A stretch of 49,003 nucleotides of DNA from an uncultured Pelagibacteraceae bacterium (GCA_902525625.1 CABZHM010000008.1:1-49003); one strand, 5' to 3'; positions 35,347-44,340 are shown, counted from the first letter of the stretch. The notes: generated by a model not told the origin, from the letters alone. Numbers and translations are program-made.

Positions 35347-35387
35347 GTTAATTTCTTTATATCATAAATTAACATAAACATAAATCT

Positions 35388-36260
35388 TTAATATGCTTTC
35401 TTTTTATTTAAAAATTTATTCAAAAACTGCAAAACAACTGCAGTGATAACTATTGAGCCCCCAATTAAAACAAACATAGGCGGATTTTCATTCGCAAACA
35501 TCCAGGCCCACAATGGACCTAGAACAGCTTCTGTCAACATGATTATACCAACAAAAGCCGAAGGAGTTGACCTTGCACCAATTGTAATAAATATAAAACC
35601 AAAACCTAATTGAAAAAAACCTGCTAAAAATCCCAAAAAAATATCTTTTGAGGATATAATTATTGTTGGTGACATCAATAATCCAATTATCATTGCAAAT
35701 ATACCTGCCACTAATTGAAGTGGAATCATATCGACCTCAGGATACTTTCTTACAATTAATATTAAAATTGCAAAAGAAATAGGCATTACAAATGCCACAA
35801 GATTGCCTGTCATTTCACCAGGTGAGATTGAAGTTCCAAGCATCAAAAAAATACCTGAGATAGCAAGCAATATACAAAAGAAAGTAAGTTTAGATATTGT
35901 CTCCTTTAAAAAAACATAACCAAATATTGCCAAAAAAAGAGTTTGTGTTTGAATAATAAAATTTGTATTTGCCACAGTAGTTTCATACATAGCAAATACA
36001 TAACTAGCAAAACCTAAAGATAAAATAGCTCCACCAATAAATCCTGGAATTCCAGATTTAGTTAGAGCACTAAAAAATTTTTTTTTATAAGTGAAAAAAA
36101 GAAAAAAACTAACAACAATTATAAAAAAAAATGATCGCCAAAATAAAATTTGCCATAATGTTGATCCTTCAAAAGACTTAACAATTAATCCTCCAAAACT
36201 TAAGCTTACAGCACCAAAAAAAACCAGAAAAGGTCCAGGTAATGTTTTAATCACATTCAT
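35388..36260 (-). CDS. EamA/DMT-family transporter in the pxpBC operon
   Basis: A 290-residue protein with about ten hydrophobic helices and two EamA repeats (for example VSLSFGGLIVKSFEG near the start, ANTNFIIQTQTLFLAIFGYVF and PSAFVGIIMLTEAVLGPLWAW at repeat ends). Its ATG overlaps the pxpC stop by four bases, so it belongs to the pxpB-pxpC operon. Uptake or export of 5-oxoproline or a related amino acid is a guess from that linkage. About 40 bases separate its stop from the gcvT riboswitch. Confidence 0.85.
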   Translation of the reverse strand: MNVIKTLPGPFLVFFGAVSLSFGGLIVKSFEGSTLWQILFWRSFFFIIVVSFFLFFTYKKKFFSALTKSGIPGFIGGAILSLGFASYVFAMYETTVANTNFIIQTQTLFLAIFGYVFLKETISKLTFFCILLAISGIFLMLGTSISPGEMTGNLVAFVMPISFAILILIVRKYPEVDMIPLQLVAGIFAMIIGLLMSPTIIISSKDIFLGFLAGFFQLGFGFIFITIGARSTPSAFVGIIMLTEAVLGPLWAWMFANENPPMFVLIGGSIVITAVVLQFLNKFLNKKKAY

Positions 36261-37204
36261 TCAATTTGAGAAATTAAATTTTGAGTTTCTAAGTCATATA
36301 ACTTAAATAAATTTTCTGCGCTAGATAAGTCAACCTGCTTAAACTTTATTCTAGAACCTGGTGATAGTTGTACTAGTTTGTCATAATCAGCACTTATAAC
36401 TACTCCAATTTTTGGATAACCTCCTATGGTCCCATGATCTGAAAGCATAATAATAGGATTACCATCTGCAGGCACCTGTATGACTCCTTTTATTAGCCCT
36501 TCTGATTTGATGTTGGTATCAACTAGATTCTCTATCCTTGGACCTTCCAACCTCATGCCCATACGATCAGTTAACTTTGAAACAATAAATTCTTTTTCTA
36601 GAAAGATTTTTTTTCCTTTATCTGAAAAATAATCAAAATTTGTACCTTTTATTATTCTAATATTTTCTATTTTAGTATTTATATAATTTAATTTTTTTTC
36701 CATTGAATGATTATTCAATTTTGAAATATTTATTACTTGTTCATTTTCAAACTTTTTACCATCATTAGCACCAATGATTGCTTTTGTATTGGTAGAACAG
36801 CTAGACCATTGATATTTTAGATCTATTTGACCACCAATAGCAAAATATCCATATACAGACTTATTTGTCGACAAAATATCTACTTCATCACCATCTTCTA
36901 ATTTTAAAGCTTGATAACAGTTGCCATCAATAGTTATATCTTTTTTTTTAATCGTAAAATTTACGTCACCTGTGATTGCAATATTAATTTTATTTCCAAA
37001 AAATTTTAGTAAAGGTCCTTGGTATGCGAACTCTAAAGCAGGTGAATTTATCTTATTACCAACAAGTTTATTAGATAATGAATAATTTCTTCTATCCATT
37101 GCTCCACTAAAAGGAATTCCAACATGATAAAGATTTTTACGACCCTCATCTTGGAAAGTGGTGCTAATTCCTGCTCTAATAACTTTAAAGTAATTTTTAC
37201 TCAC
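36257..37204 (-). CDS. pxpC: 5-oxoprolinase subunit C (biotin-dependent carboxyltransferase-like)
   Basis: PxpC works with PxpA and PxpB to hydrolyse 5-oxoproline (pyroglutamate) to glutamate with ATP. The protein of about 315 residues matches the KipA/UreA-carboxyltransferase-like family: FKVIRAGISTTFQDEGR, GIPFSGAMDRRNYSLSNKLVGN, SDRMGMRLEGP-like TDRMGMRLEGPRIE and LSDHGTIGGYPKIGVV (quoted in parts). I chose the GTG at 37204, which overlaps the pxpB stop in AGTGAGTAA; a longer frame from 37255 would add 17 residues that lie inside pxpB. An EamA transporter gene follows. Confidence 0.88.
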   Translation of the reverse strand: MSKNYFKVIRAGISTTFQDEGRKNLYHVGIPFSGAMDRRNYSLSNKLVGNKINSPALEFAYQGPLLKFFGNKINIAITGDVNFTIKKKDITIDGNCYQALKLEDGDEVDILSTNKSVYGYFAIGGQIDLKYQWSSCSTNTKAIIGANDGKKFENEQVINISKLNNHSMEKKLNYINTKIENIRIIKGTNFDYFSDKGKKIFLEKEFIVSKLTDRMGMRLEGPRIENLVDTNIKSEGLIKGVIQVPADGNPIIMLSDHGTIGGYPKIGVVISADYDKLVQLSPGSRIKFKQVDLSSAENLFKLYDLETQNLISQIE

Positions 37205-37871
37205 TATAACTTTCAAATTGATTTTTTGATATTTCTTTAAACAAGACAATATCACCTGGATTTATTAAATTTGGACTCTCTTCTTTTGAGCTATCAAATA
37301 TTTTTATTGGACTATTGCCAATAACATTCCATCCACCTGGACTCTCAAAAGTATATATATTGGCAAACTGTTCGGTCAAAGCTACTGATCCTTTTGGAAC
37401 TTTAACTCTGGGAGTTTCGAGACGCTTGGCCCTCATATTTTTTGATAAGTCTCCTAAAAAAGGCATTCCTGCAATAAAACCTGTCATATAACAAAAGAAT
37501 TCTTTGTTAAAAAAATTTTCATAAATTCTTTCCCTTTTGAGCTTAAGTTTTTTTTCTAATCTGACTATGTCTAAAGCAAAATTTTCATCACAACATACAG
37601 GAACCTCAATTTTTTTATTTTCTAGATCATCTTCATTCGTAATATTAAGATTTTCTATCAACTTTTTTAAATTTTCAAAATTTGTTTTTTTTAAATCAAA
37701 AGAAATTATTAATTTATTATAAGATGGGGATAAATTATTTATTGATCCTATATTTTCTTTCTGAATACTTTTGAAATATCTAATTACTTGAGTATTAGTT
37801 TCTCTATTAACCTCTTTACCAAAGTCACAATACAATGCTGCGTCACCAAGATTTAATATATTTTTAATCAT
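37197..37871 (-). CDS. pxpB: 5-oxoprolinase subunit B (KipI/allophanate hydrolase subunit 1 family)
   Basis: A 224-residue protein of the KipI/PxpB family. The start LGDAALYCDFGKEVN, the FCYMTGFIAGMPFLGDL segment, TPRVKVPKGSVALTEQFANIY and TFESPGGWNVIGNSPI (quoted in parts) are typical. With PxpC it forms the ATP-using part of 5-oxoprolinase. It is transcribed away from pxpA with only about 21 bases between starts. Confidence 0.9.
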   Translation of the reverse strand: MIKNILNLGDAALYCDFGKEVNRETNTQVIRYFKSIQKENIGSINNLSPSYNKLIISFDLKKTNFENLKKLIENLNITNEDDLENKKIEVPVCCDENFALDIVRLEKKLKLKRERIYENFFNKEFFCYMTGFIAGMPFLGDLSKNMRAKRLETPRVKVPKGSVALTEQFANIYTFESPGGWNVIGNSPIKIFDSSKEESPNLINPGDIVLFKEISKNQFESYSE

Positions 37872-37892
37872 GCCATGATATACTTAACACTA

Positions 37893-38678
37893 ATGACAAT
37901 AGAAATTAATATAAATTGTGATTTAGGAGAAAAGTCAAAACATCACTCAAATAAACATGATCCAGAGTTATTGGAAATAGTTAATTCTGCAAATATTGCT
38001 TGTGGATACCATGCTGGTGATGAGGAAACTATGAGCCAAGTCATAGAGATATCAAAAAAAAATGGTGTAAGTATAGGTGCGCATCCATCTTTTAATGATC
38101 CAGAAAATTTTGGAAGAGAAAGAATAAATTTATCTGATCCAGAAATTGAAAAACTTATAATTGATCAATACGATATTCTTCAAAAGATAGCATCAGAACA
38201 AGGAGAAAACGTTACACATATTAAGCCTCATGGAGCTTTAAACAATATGGCTTGTGAAAATATCGATTTAGCAACAATACTTGCAAAAAGTATAAAGGGA
38301 ATTAATAAAGATTTAATTTATTTGGTTCCTACTGGATCTAAAATGGAGGAAGCTGCAAAAAAGCTTGATATGAAAATAGCTTGCGAGATATTTGCGGACA
38401 GAAATTATGAGGATGATGGTAATCTTATTTCCCGAAAAAAACCCAATGCCTTAATAACAGATCCAGAACAGGCAAAAATACACGTTTTAAGTATGGTTAA
38501 AAATCAGTCGCTTAATTGTCACAGCGGAAAGCAAATACCTTGTGAAATCGACTCTGTGTGTATACATGGAGACAATATGAGTTCGTTAGCAACAGCAAAA
38601 TCTATTAAAGATAACTTAAAAGGTAATGGGCTTAAACTAAAACCTTTAAACAGAATGAAGAAATTTAAAAATGATTAA
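37893..38678 (+). CDS. pxpA: 5-oxoprolinase subunit A (LamB/YcsF family)
   Basis: PxpA acts with PxpBC on 5-oxoproline. The protein of about 261 residues has the family signatures ININCDLGE near the start, SANIACGYHAGD, GAHPSFNDPENFGR, THIKPHGALNNMA and EIFADRNYEDDGNLISR. The family usually begins a few residues before NCDLGE, so ATG 37893 is preferred over ATG 37875. It is divergent from pxpB-pxpC, whereas many bacteria have all three in one operon. The following TPR gene overlaps its 3' end by eight bases. Confidence 0.92.
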   Translation: MTIEININCDLGEKSKHHSNKHDPELLEIVNSANIACGYHAGDEETMSQVIEISKKNGVSIGAHPSFNDPENFGRERINLSDPEIEKLIIDQYDILQKIASEQGENVTHIKPHGALNNMACENIDLATILAKSIKGINKDLIYLVPTGSKMEEAAKKLDMKIACEIFADRNYEDDGNLISRKKPNALITDPEQAKIHVLSMVKNQSLNCHSGKQIPCEIDSVCIHGDNMSSLATAKSIKDNLKGNGLKLKPLNRMKKFKND

Positions 38679-39171
38679 AAAAACACTTTTTACAATTTTA
38701 TTATCTATAACTTTAATATCAAATTCTTACTCTGCAGGATCTAGTAGTGGAGGGGAAGGTGACGGTCCAAAAACCAAAACAAATTATGAAAAAGCTGTGA
38801 AATTTATTAAATCTGCAAAAAAACATGAAAAAAAAGGAAAGACTGATAAAGCACAATCAAGTTATGAAAAAGCTTTAAAACTTTTACTTAAATCGAACAA
38901 CAAAAAACCAAATAAACCAGATACTTTAAATTATTTAGGCTTTACTTCTAGAAAACTAGGTGATTTTGAAAATGGAGAGAAATATTATCTTCAAGGTTTG
39001 GCTATCAATCCTTACCATATAGGTATTAATGAATATTTAGGTGAACTTTATGTAGCAACAAATAGACATAATCTTGCAGTTGAAAGATTAGAAATTTTAA
39101 AAGGTTGCGACTGTAAAGAATATGATGACCTTAAAGCGATTATTGCCGGAGAAAAGGTTTCTAAGTATTAA
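38671..39171 (+). CDS. Exported TPR-repeat protein
   Basis: The 166-residue protein begins with a signal peptide (IKKTLFTILLSITLISNSYSAG), so it is exported to the periplasm. Two or three TPR-type helix pairs follow: YEKAVKFIKSAKKHEKKGK and KAQSSYEKALKLLLKSNN, then TLNYLGFTSRKLGDFENGEKYYLQGLAINP and YLGELYVATNRHNLAVERLEIL. A CDC pair lies near the end. TPRs bind proteins; the partner is unknown. It overlaps pxpA and is convergent with dctM by four bases. Confidence 0.78.
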   Translation: MIKKTLFTILLSITLISNSYSAGSSSGGEGDGPKTKTNYEKAVKFIKSAKKHEKKGKTDKAQSSYEKALKLLLKSNNKKPNKPDTLNYLGFTSRKLGDFENGEKYYLQGLAINPYHIGINEYLGELYVATNRHNLAVERLEILKGCDCKEYDDLKAIIAGEKVSKY

Positions 39172-40478
39172 TTAATATTTTTAATCATTTGCTCTGGTAG
39201 CCACAAAGCAATCTCTGGAAAAATCACAACTAATACTACTGCTAAAACCATTAATAAAAATAATGGAAATGCACTTCGGGCAATATAGGCCATGTCTTTA
39301 TTTGCCATACCTTGCAGAACAAATAAATTAAAACCCACAGGTGGTGTTATTTGGGCCATTTCTACAACAATAACTAAAAATATACCAAACCAAATCATGT
39401 CGAAACCTGCTTGTCTAATCATTGGTTCTATAATAGCCATCGTCAATACTACAGCTGAGATACCATCAAGAAACATTCCTAAAATTATATAAAAAATCAT
39501 TAAAACAAAAATTAATACATAAGGGGATAAATCCATATTTTGAATCCACATTGCTAAGTTTCTGGGTAGACCTGTAAAACCCATTGCCAAAGATAAAAAA
39601 GTTGAGCCTGCTAAGATAAATGCAATCATACATGATGTTTTTGTTGCACCTAACAAAGATGTTTTAAAAGTTTCTAAAGTTAAACTTTTTTGAAAATAGG
39701 ACAAAATTAAAGCTCCAACAACTCCTAAAGATGCTGCCTCAGTAGCAGTAGCTATACCGGTATATATTGAACCTATAACAGCTGAGATTAAAAATATCAC
39801 AGGTAAAAGTTGTTTAGATCTTTTTATCTTTTCAAAAATTGAATATTCTTCAATAATTTTGGGCATTTCTTTTTTGTTAATTAAAGACCAAAAGATAACA
39901 TATGACATAAAAATTAATGCAATCATTATTCCAGGCAAGATTCCAGCTATAAATAATTTTGCAATAGACTCTTGAACAGCTACTCCATAAATAATCAAAA
40001 TTATTGATGGAGGTATCAATAAACCTAGTGTTCCAGAACCAGCGAGACTACCAAGTAAAATTTTCTCAGGATAATTTCTTTTTCTTAACTCGGGTATAGA
40101 CATCTTTCCTACAGTTGCAACTGTGGCTGCAGAGGAACCTGAAATTGCAGCAAATAAGGCGCAACCGACTATATTTACATGAATTAAACCTCCTGGTAAT
40201 TTTTGCATCCATGGAGATAAACCTTTAAATAAATTTTCAGATAGTCTTGTCCTAAATAGAATTTCTCCCATCCAAACAAATAAGGGTAATGCTGTAAGTG
40301 TCCATGATGACGAAGTCCCCCATATTGTTGTTGCCATTGCGTCTCCAACTGGTCTTGATGTAAATAGCATCATACCAATTGCAGATACTCCAATCATGCT
40401 TAAGGCTACCCAAATACCTGATCCAAGAAAGAACAGTAAAACACTTATAAAAAATATTGTTAATAAAATTTCTGCCAT
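39168..40478 (-). CDS. dctM: TRAP transporter large permease (DctM type)
   Basis: The large membrane subunit of a TRAP transporter drives uptake with a sodium or proton gradient. The 436-residue protein has about twelve membrane segments with the family stretches SGSSAATVATVGKMSIPEL, GSLAGSGTLGLLIPPSIILIIYGV, FLDGISAVVLTM and PPVGFNLFVLQG. It starts directly after dctQ. The substrate depends on the DctP partner. Confidence 0.93.
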   Translation of the reverse strand: MAEILLTIFFISVLLFFLGSGIWVALSMIGVSAIGMMLFTSRPVGDAMATTIWGTSSSWTLTALPLFVWMGEILFRTRLSENLFKGLSPWMQKLPGGLIHVNIVGCALFAAISGSSAATVATVGKMSIPELRKRNYPEKILLGSLAGSGTLGLLIPPSIILIIYGVAVQESIAKLFIAGILPGIMIALIFMSYVIFWSLINKKEMPKIIEEYSIFEKIKRSKQLLPVIFLISAVIGSIYTGIATATEAASLGVVGALILSYFQKSLTLETFKTSLLGATKTSCMIAFILAGSTFLSLAMGFTGLPRNLAMWIQNMDLSPYVLIFVLMIFYIILGMFLDGISAVVLTMAIIEPMIRQAGFDMIWFGIFLVIVVEMAQITPPVGFNLFVLQGMANKDMAYIARSAFPLFLLMVLAVVLVVIFPEIALWLPEQMIKNIN

Positions 40479-40961
40479 TTAATTTTTTTTAAAAATTAAA
40501 ATAAGTTGATGGAAAACACTTATAAAGAAAATAGTGGAACCAATCGCTACACTTGTTTGAGGAATCCAAATTAAAATTTCATCTGCGCCCTCACTTCTTT
40601 CTTGAAATTTATATGAAATAACTAACATTTTAAAAAAATAAAATGCCAAATACCCTGAAAAAAAAGTTGCTACACTTAGACACCAGATTTCAATAAATTT
40701 TCTCTTTAAACCTGATAATTTTTCAAGAAAAAGAGTAATCCTTATGTGACCGTTTTCAACAAAAGTATAGGCTAATGCAAAAAAAGAGGCTGCAGCCATA
40801 CAGTAACCTGAGTATTCCGCTAGACCCCTTATATAAAACCCAAATATTCTTGATGAAATACCTATTAAAATGAATACCGCCACCAAAATAAGAAATACTG
40901 CTGCGATATATCCAGAAAATTTATAAAGTTTATTTAAATTTTTATCTAAGATTTTAAACAT
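40479..40961 (-). CDS. dctQ: TRAP transporter small permease (DctQ type)
   Basis: A 160-residue protein with four hydrophobic helices (for example SGYIAAVFLILVAVFILIGISSR and LSVATFFSGYLAFYFF), and the conserved EYSGYCMAAASFFALAYTFVENGHIRI segment typical of DctQ (quoted in part: SFFALAYTFVENGHIRI). It pairs with the large permease immediately downstream and lies after the dctP gene with a hairpin between. Confidence 0.9.
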   Translation of the reverse strand: MFKILDKNLNKLYKFSGYIAAVFLILVAVFILIGISSRIFGFYIRGLAEYSGYCMAAASFFALAYTFVENGHIRITLFLEKLSGLKRKFIEIWCLSVATFFSGYLAFYFFKMLVISYKFQERSEGADEILIWIPQTSVAIGSTIFFISVFHQLILIFKKN

Positions 40962-40967
40962 AATAAT

Positions 40968-41000
40968 TTAAGGCCACCCAATATTCTTTAGTGGCCTTAA
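40968..41000 (-). terminator. Hairpin between dctP and dctQ
   Basis: TTAAGGCCAC and GTGGCCTTAA form a perfect ten base-pair stem with a 13-base loop, in the 50-base gap between dctP and dctQ. It is GC-richer than its surroundings and has no T-run on the minus strand after it, so it fits an mRNA-protecting or attenuating hairpin better than a full terminator. Confidence 0.6.
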
Positions 41001-41011
41001 TTAAAATTTGA

Positions 41012-41983
41012 TTATTTATAACTTGATAAAACGGCTGCCCCTCTTGAACCAGCTTTTTGAGACCATTCCTTTGCCATAGTCTCACCTACTTTTTCAAAAT
41101 GAGCTTGTAGAGGTGCATTTACTTTACCTACTACCATTCCAGCATTAGCTAAAGCTTTTTTGTCCCCGACATTTCCTTGTTTTGATAATTGCCAGCCTTT
41201 TCTCTCTGCTAAAGCTGCTTGTTTCATTACTAAATCTTTTGTAGCTTGATCAAGTTTGTTCCAAGAATCTTTATTTACAATCACCATATTTTTTGGAAAC
41301 CAAGCTGCTATATCATAAAAATATTTCACACCGTTTTCCCATATTTTGGAGTTTTTTCCTGTAGTAGGTGAAGTGATCATACTTTCAACAGCACCTGTAG
41401 AAAACGCTTGACTAATTTCAGCAGCTTCAATTTTTGTTGGCGCCATACCTGTTAGCTCAGCAATTCTAATTGTTGCAGAATTATATGCTCTGAACTTTAA
41501 ACCTTTAAGGTCATTGACAGAGTTGATTTCCTTTTTACTATATAAGCCTTGTGCAGGCCATGGCACAGCGTAAAGAAATATTAAGCCTTTTTCATCTAAG
41601 CCTTTGATGATCTCAGCTTTGGATGCTTTGTATAATTTCATTGCATCCGAGTAAGATGTTGCCAAAAATGGCTGTGAGTCTACTTCCAGCAAAGGATCTT
41701 CTTTACCTAAAGCTGACATAAATCTTTCTCCGATCTGAGCTTGACCTGTTCTCACAGCTCTAAAGATTTCTCCACCTTTAAATAGTGAGCCACCAGGATG
41801 AGTAACTATTGTCAGTTTTCCACCACTTTTTTCAGTTACATTTTTTGCAAATTCAGTTGCGTTTGCAGAATGAAAATTACCAGCACCATAAGCCAGTGCC
41901 ATGTCCCATTTTTCCGCAAAAGAAGAATTAATTGACAAAATTGATGAAACTAAAATAATTGATAAGTATTTTATGAATTTCAT
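41012..41983 (-). CDS. dctP: TRAP transporter solute-binding protein (DctP type)
   Basis: The periplasmic binding protein of the TRAP system captures the substrate. The 323-residue protein has a signal peptide (MKFIKYLSIILVSSILSINSSFA) ending before EKWDMALAYG. The DctP domain has GGSLFKGGEIFRAVRTGQAQIG and DLKGLKFRAYNSATIRIAE, where an arginine normally binds a substrate carboxylate. No known ligand class can be assigned from sequence. A strong GGAGGA site (41987-41992) lies before the ATG, in keeping with high expression. Confidence 0.93.
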   Translation of the reverse strand: MKFIKYLSIILVSSILSINSSFAEKWDMALAYGAGNFHSANATEFAKNVTEKSGGKLTIVTHPGGSLFKGGEIFRAVRTGQAQIGERFMSALGKEDPLLEVDSQPFLATSYSDAMKLYKASKAEIIKGLDEKGLIFLYAVPWPAQGLYSKKEINSVNDLKGLKFRAYNSATIRIAELTGMAPTKIEAAEISQAFSTGAVESMITSPTTGKNSKIWENGVKYFYDIAAWFPKNMVIVNKDSWNKLDQATKDLVMKQAALAERKGWQLSKQGNVGDKKALANAGMVVGKVNAPLQAHFEKVGETMAKEWSQKAGSRGAAVLSSYK

Positions 41984-41986
41984 TTA

Positions 41987-41992
41987 TCCTCC
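41987..41992 (-). promoter_or_regulatory. Strong ribosome binding site of dctP
   Basis: GGAGGA on the minus strand lies three bases before the dctP ATG, one of the strongest sites in the window. It suggests that the binding protein is made in excess of its permeases. The rest of the 113-base divergent region to terC is AT-rich; a TATAAT reads on the minus strand at 42049-42044, with no clear -35. Confidence 0.6.
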
Positions 41993-42096
41993 ATTTTTTT
42001 TAAAAGCATTTCATTATGTATTAAAATAATTATCAATAAAAAAATTATACTACTTTTAATTGAATAATTTAAAATATCTAATACTATAAGCCTACT

Positions 42097-42708
42097 TTGT
42101 TAGAAGAAGCACTCATATTAGTTCAGATTATTTTCATTGATATAATCTTGGCGGCAGATAATGCAATTATAATTGGATTGATTGCAGCTAATTTTGCACC
42201 AAAAAATAGAAGACAAATTATTTTATGGGGTGTGGCTGGAGCACTAATATTTAAAGTTATTTTTGCAGTATTTGCTACATATTTATTTGAATTTTATTTT
42301 ATAAAAATCTTAGGTGGCTTGCTCTTAATTTGGATTGTTAATGATTTAAGAAAAGATCTTTTTGAGATTAAAAAAGTTAAATCTCCAACTAAAAAATCAA
42401 AAGAACCTTCATATATTCAAAGTGTATATAAAGTTTTATTTGCAGATATTACAATAAGTTTTGATAACGTAATTGGAGTTGTTGGGGCAGCAAAGGGTAA
42501 TTTTAGTTTTATGATTTTCGGTCTTGTATTATCAGTTGTGCTTACAGGTGCTATGGCAACCTATCTTGCTAACTATATTCAAAAACATTTATGGATTGCT
42601 TATGTGGGTTTAGGGTTTATCTTACTTGTTGCTCTTCAACTGGTAATAGGTGGTCTAGTTGATCTAGATATATTGTCTATAAATGAGGAATTTAAAAAAT
42701 ATTTCTAA
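42097..42708 (+). CDS. TerC family integral membrane protein
   Basis: The 203-residue protein has about seven membrane segments and the two aspartate motifs of the TerC family: IILAADNAIIIGLIAA and ITISFDNVIGVVGAA. TerC-family proteins are tied to tellurite resistance and to metal (manganese) export in some bacteria. The likely start is TTG at 42097 because an in-frame stop lies 15 bases upstream and no ATG occurs before the family N-terminus. It is convergent with panB, with stops overlapping by four bases. Confidence 0.87.
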   Translation: MLEEALILVQIIFIDIILAADNAIIIGLIAANFAPKNRRQIILWGVAGALIFKVIFAVFATYLFEFYFIKILGGLLLIWIVNDLRKDLFEIKKVKSPTKKSKEPSYIQSVYKVLFADITISFDNVIGVVGAAKGNFSFMIFGLVLSVVLTGAMATYLANYIQKHLWIAYVGLGFILLVALQLVIGGLVDLDILSINEEFKKYF

Positions 42709-43475
42709 TAAGAATGTTTTTTTGTAGGATATTTTTTTTTCCTTACATCTGAGGCATACTTTCTAATACCAACATTGATATACTTTTTAACATTAGAAAA
42801 CCTTTTAACAAATTTAATGTTAGTATGATTTAATCCAATTAAATCATCAGTCACTAAAACTTGACCATCACAATACACAGATGAACCGATTCCAATAGTT
42901 GGAATATTTAATTTTTGAGTAATAAGTTTTGCAATTTCAGTTTTTACACACTCTAAAACAATTGCAAATACCCCGCTTTCTTGTAGCAACGTTGCATCGC
43001 TTATTAAGTTCTTTATCTCACTATTCGTTTTTCCCTTAGATTTAAATTTTTTTGTTGATTGAGGAAGTAGACCAATATGACCCATAACTGGGATTTTATT
43101 TTTAATTAAAAACTTTATTTGTTCGATAACCCTTTTGCCACCTTCTAATTTTACTGCATCACATTTAGTCTCTTTTAGAATTTTCTTGGAATTCTTTAAA
43201 GCTAGAGACTTTGTGCTGTAAGTTTTGAAAGGCATATCAACAACCATTAAACTTTTTTTAATGCCCAATCTAACACTTTTGGAGTGATTGATCATTTCTG
43301 TTAAAGTGACTTTTTTTGTTGAGGAATAATTATATAAAACAGAGCCTAATGAGTCTCCAACTAAAACAATGTCAACATGCTTATCTACCTCTTCTGCGAT
43401 ATTTTTTGAGTAAGCTGTAAGACAAACTATTTTAGATTTTTTTTTTTTATTGATTATTTTCTTAATCTTATCCAT
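42705..43475 (-). CDS. panB: 3-methyl-2-oxobutanoate hydroxymethyltransferase
   Basis: PanB adds a hydroxymethyl group from methylene-tetrahydrofolate to ketoisovalerate, the first step of pantothenate synthesis. The 256-residue sequence has ICLTAYS-like IVCLTAYSKNIAEEVD, VLVGDSLGSVLYNY, MVVDMPF, AVKLEGGKRV, PVMGHIGLLPQS and IGIGSSVYCDGQVLV, with a lysine-rich C-terminus. It overlaps the upstream FkbM gene by eight bases. panC is not in the window. Confidence 0.93.
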   Translation of the reverse strand: MDKIKKIINKKKKSKIVCLTAYSKNIAEEVDKHVDIVLVGDSLGSVLYNYSSTKKVTLTEMINHSKSVRLGIKKSLMVVDMPFKTYSTKSLALKNSKKILKETKCDAVKLEGGKRVIEQIKFLIKNKIPVMGHIGLLPQSTKKFKSKGKTNSEIKNLISDATLLQESGVFAIVLECVKTEIAKLITQKLNIPTIGIGSSVYCDGQVLVTDDLIGLNHTNIKFVKRFSNVKKYINVGIRKYASDVRKKKYPTKKHSY

Positions 43476-44331
43476 CTAAATAACTCATCCAATCTTTAGC
43501 TAAAGTAGATGAATTTCTTTTATCGTAAAGAGCTAAATAAAAGAAAGTTAAATCAAGACTATTATAAATAGCCGCCAAAACACTAAGCTTTAATAATCTT
43601 TCATCGTTTAGATTTTCTATTTTGTTAATGTGCTGAATAAAAACAGCATCAGTCCACATATGTTGAGATGCAACAGTTTTATCTTTATTTGCTACCAATG
43701 GCTTAAGAGTTCTACCAGATAATCCTAAAAATTTATTAAACATAAAGTTATACTGACTTAAGAACTTAGTTATGTCACCAAAAAGAGGTTGGTCATGATA
43801 AAGAGGTAAAAATTCCACTTCACATACTATTTTAAGCACATTATTTAGCAATTTCTTACTTCCTTTAAAAATATCTAACTCAGCACCTTGAACATCTATT
43901 TTAATGAAATCTATTGTATCAATAGAATATTTGTCTACAAAAAAATCAAGAGTTATTGTTTCAATTTCAGATTCTTTTTTTAAATACATATATTGTAATT
44001 CATGATATAAATTTAATAATTTTTCGTTTGGTTTATAGAGACTAGTACACATTGGATTTTCTGTAATATATAGTTTTCTTTTTTCATTATTTTCTCCAAG
44101 TGCAAATGGAAAATATTTAATGCCTTTATCAGCTTTAGAATTCATTTGGTCACATACTTCCTTTTCAATTTCAAATCCTATAATCTCACTGGATGGAAAG
44201 TATTTCAGTATTTTATGAAATCTTGGTTTCGAATTTCCTATGGGTAGTGCACCTATATCTACAAGAGTAAATTTACAATCAACTTTAGTCTTTTTAATAA
44301 TTTCTACAAGTTTTTCGAAAGGATCTTTCAT
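43468..44331 (-). CDS. FkbM family methyltransferase
   Basis: A 287-residue SAM-dependent methyltransferase of the FkbM type: FTLVDIGALPIGNSKP at the SAM-site start, EIIGFEIEKEVC, and the family hallmark IDFIKIDVQGAELDIFKGSKKLL, followed by VCEVEFLPLY. Such enzymes O-methylate sugars or natural products and often sit near surface-polysaccharide genes. Here the neighbours are panB (overlapping by eight bases) and guaA, so the target is unclear. Confidence 0.87.
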   Translation of the reverse strand: MKDPFEKLVEIIKKTKVDCKFTLVDIGALPIGNSKPRFHKILKYFPSSEIIGFEIEKEVCDQMNSKADKGIKYFPFALGENNEKRKLYITENPMCTSLYKPNEKLLNLYHELQYMYLKKESEIETITLDFFVDKYSIDTIDFIKIDVQGAELDIFKGSKKLLNNVLKIVCEVEFLPLYHDQPLFGDITKFLSQYNFMFNKFLGLSGRTLKPLVANKDKTVASQHMWTDAVFIQHINKIENLNDERLLKLSVLAAIYNSLDLTFFYLALYDKRNSSTLAKDWMSYLDG

Positions 44332-44340
44332 AAAAAATTA

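Noticed and set aside
35347-35387. A clear promoter for the gcv operon
   Set aside because: A TATGAT hexamer is present but there is no recognisable -35 box and the region is too AT-rich to decide.
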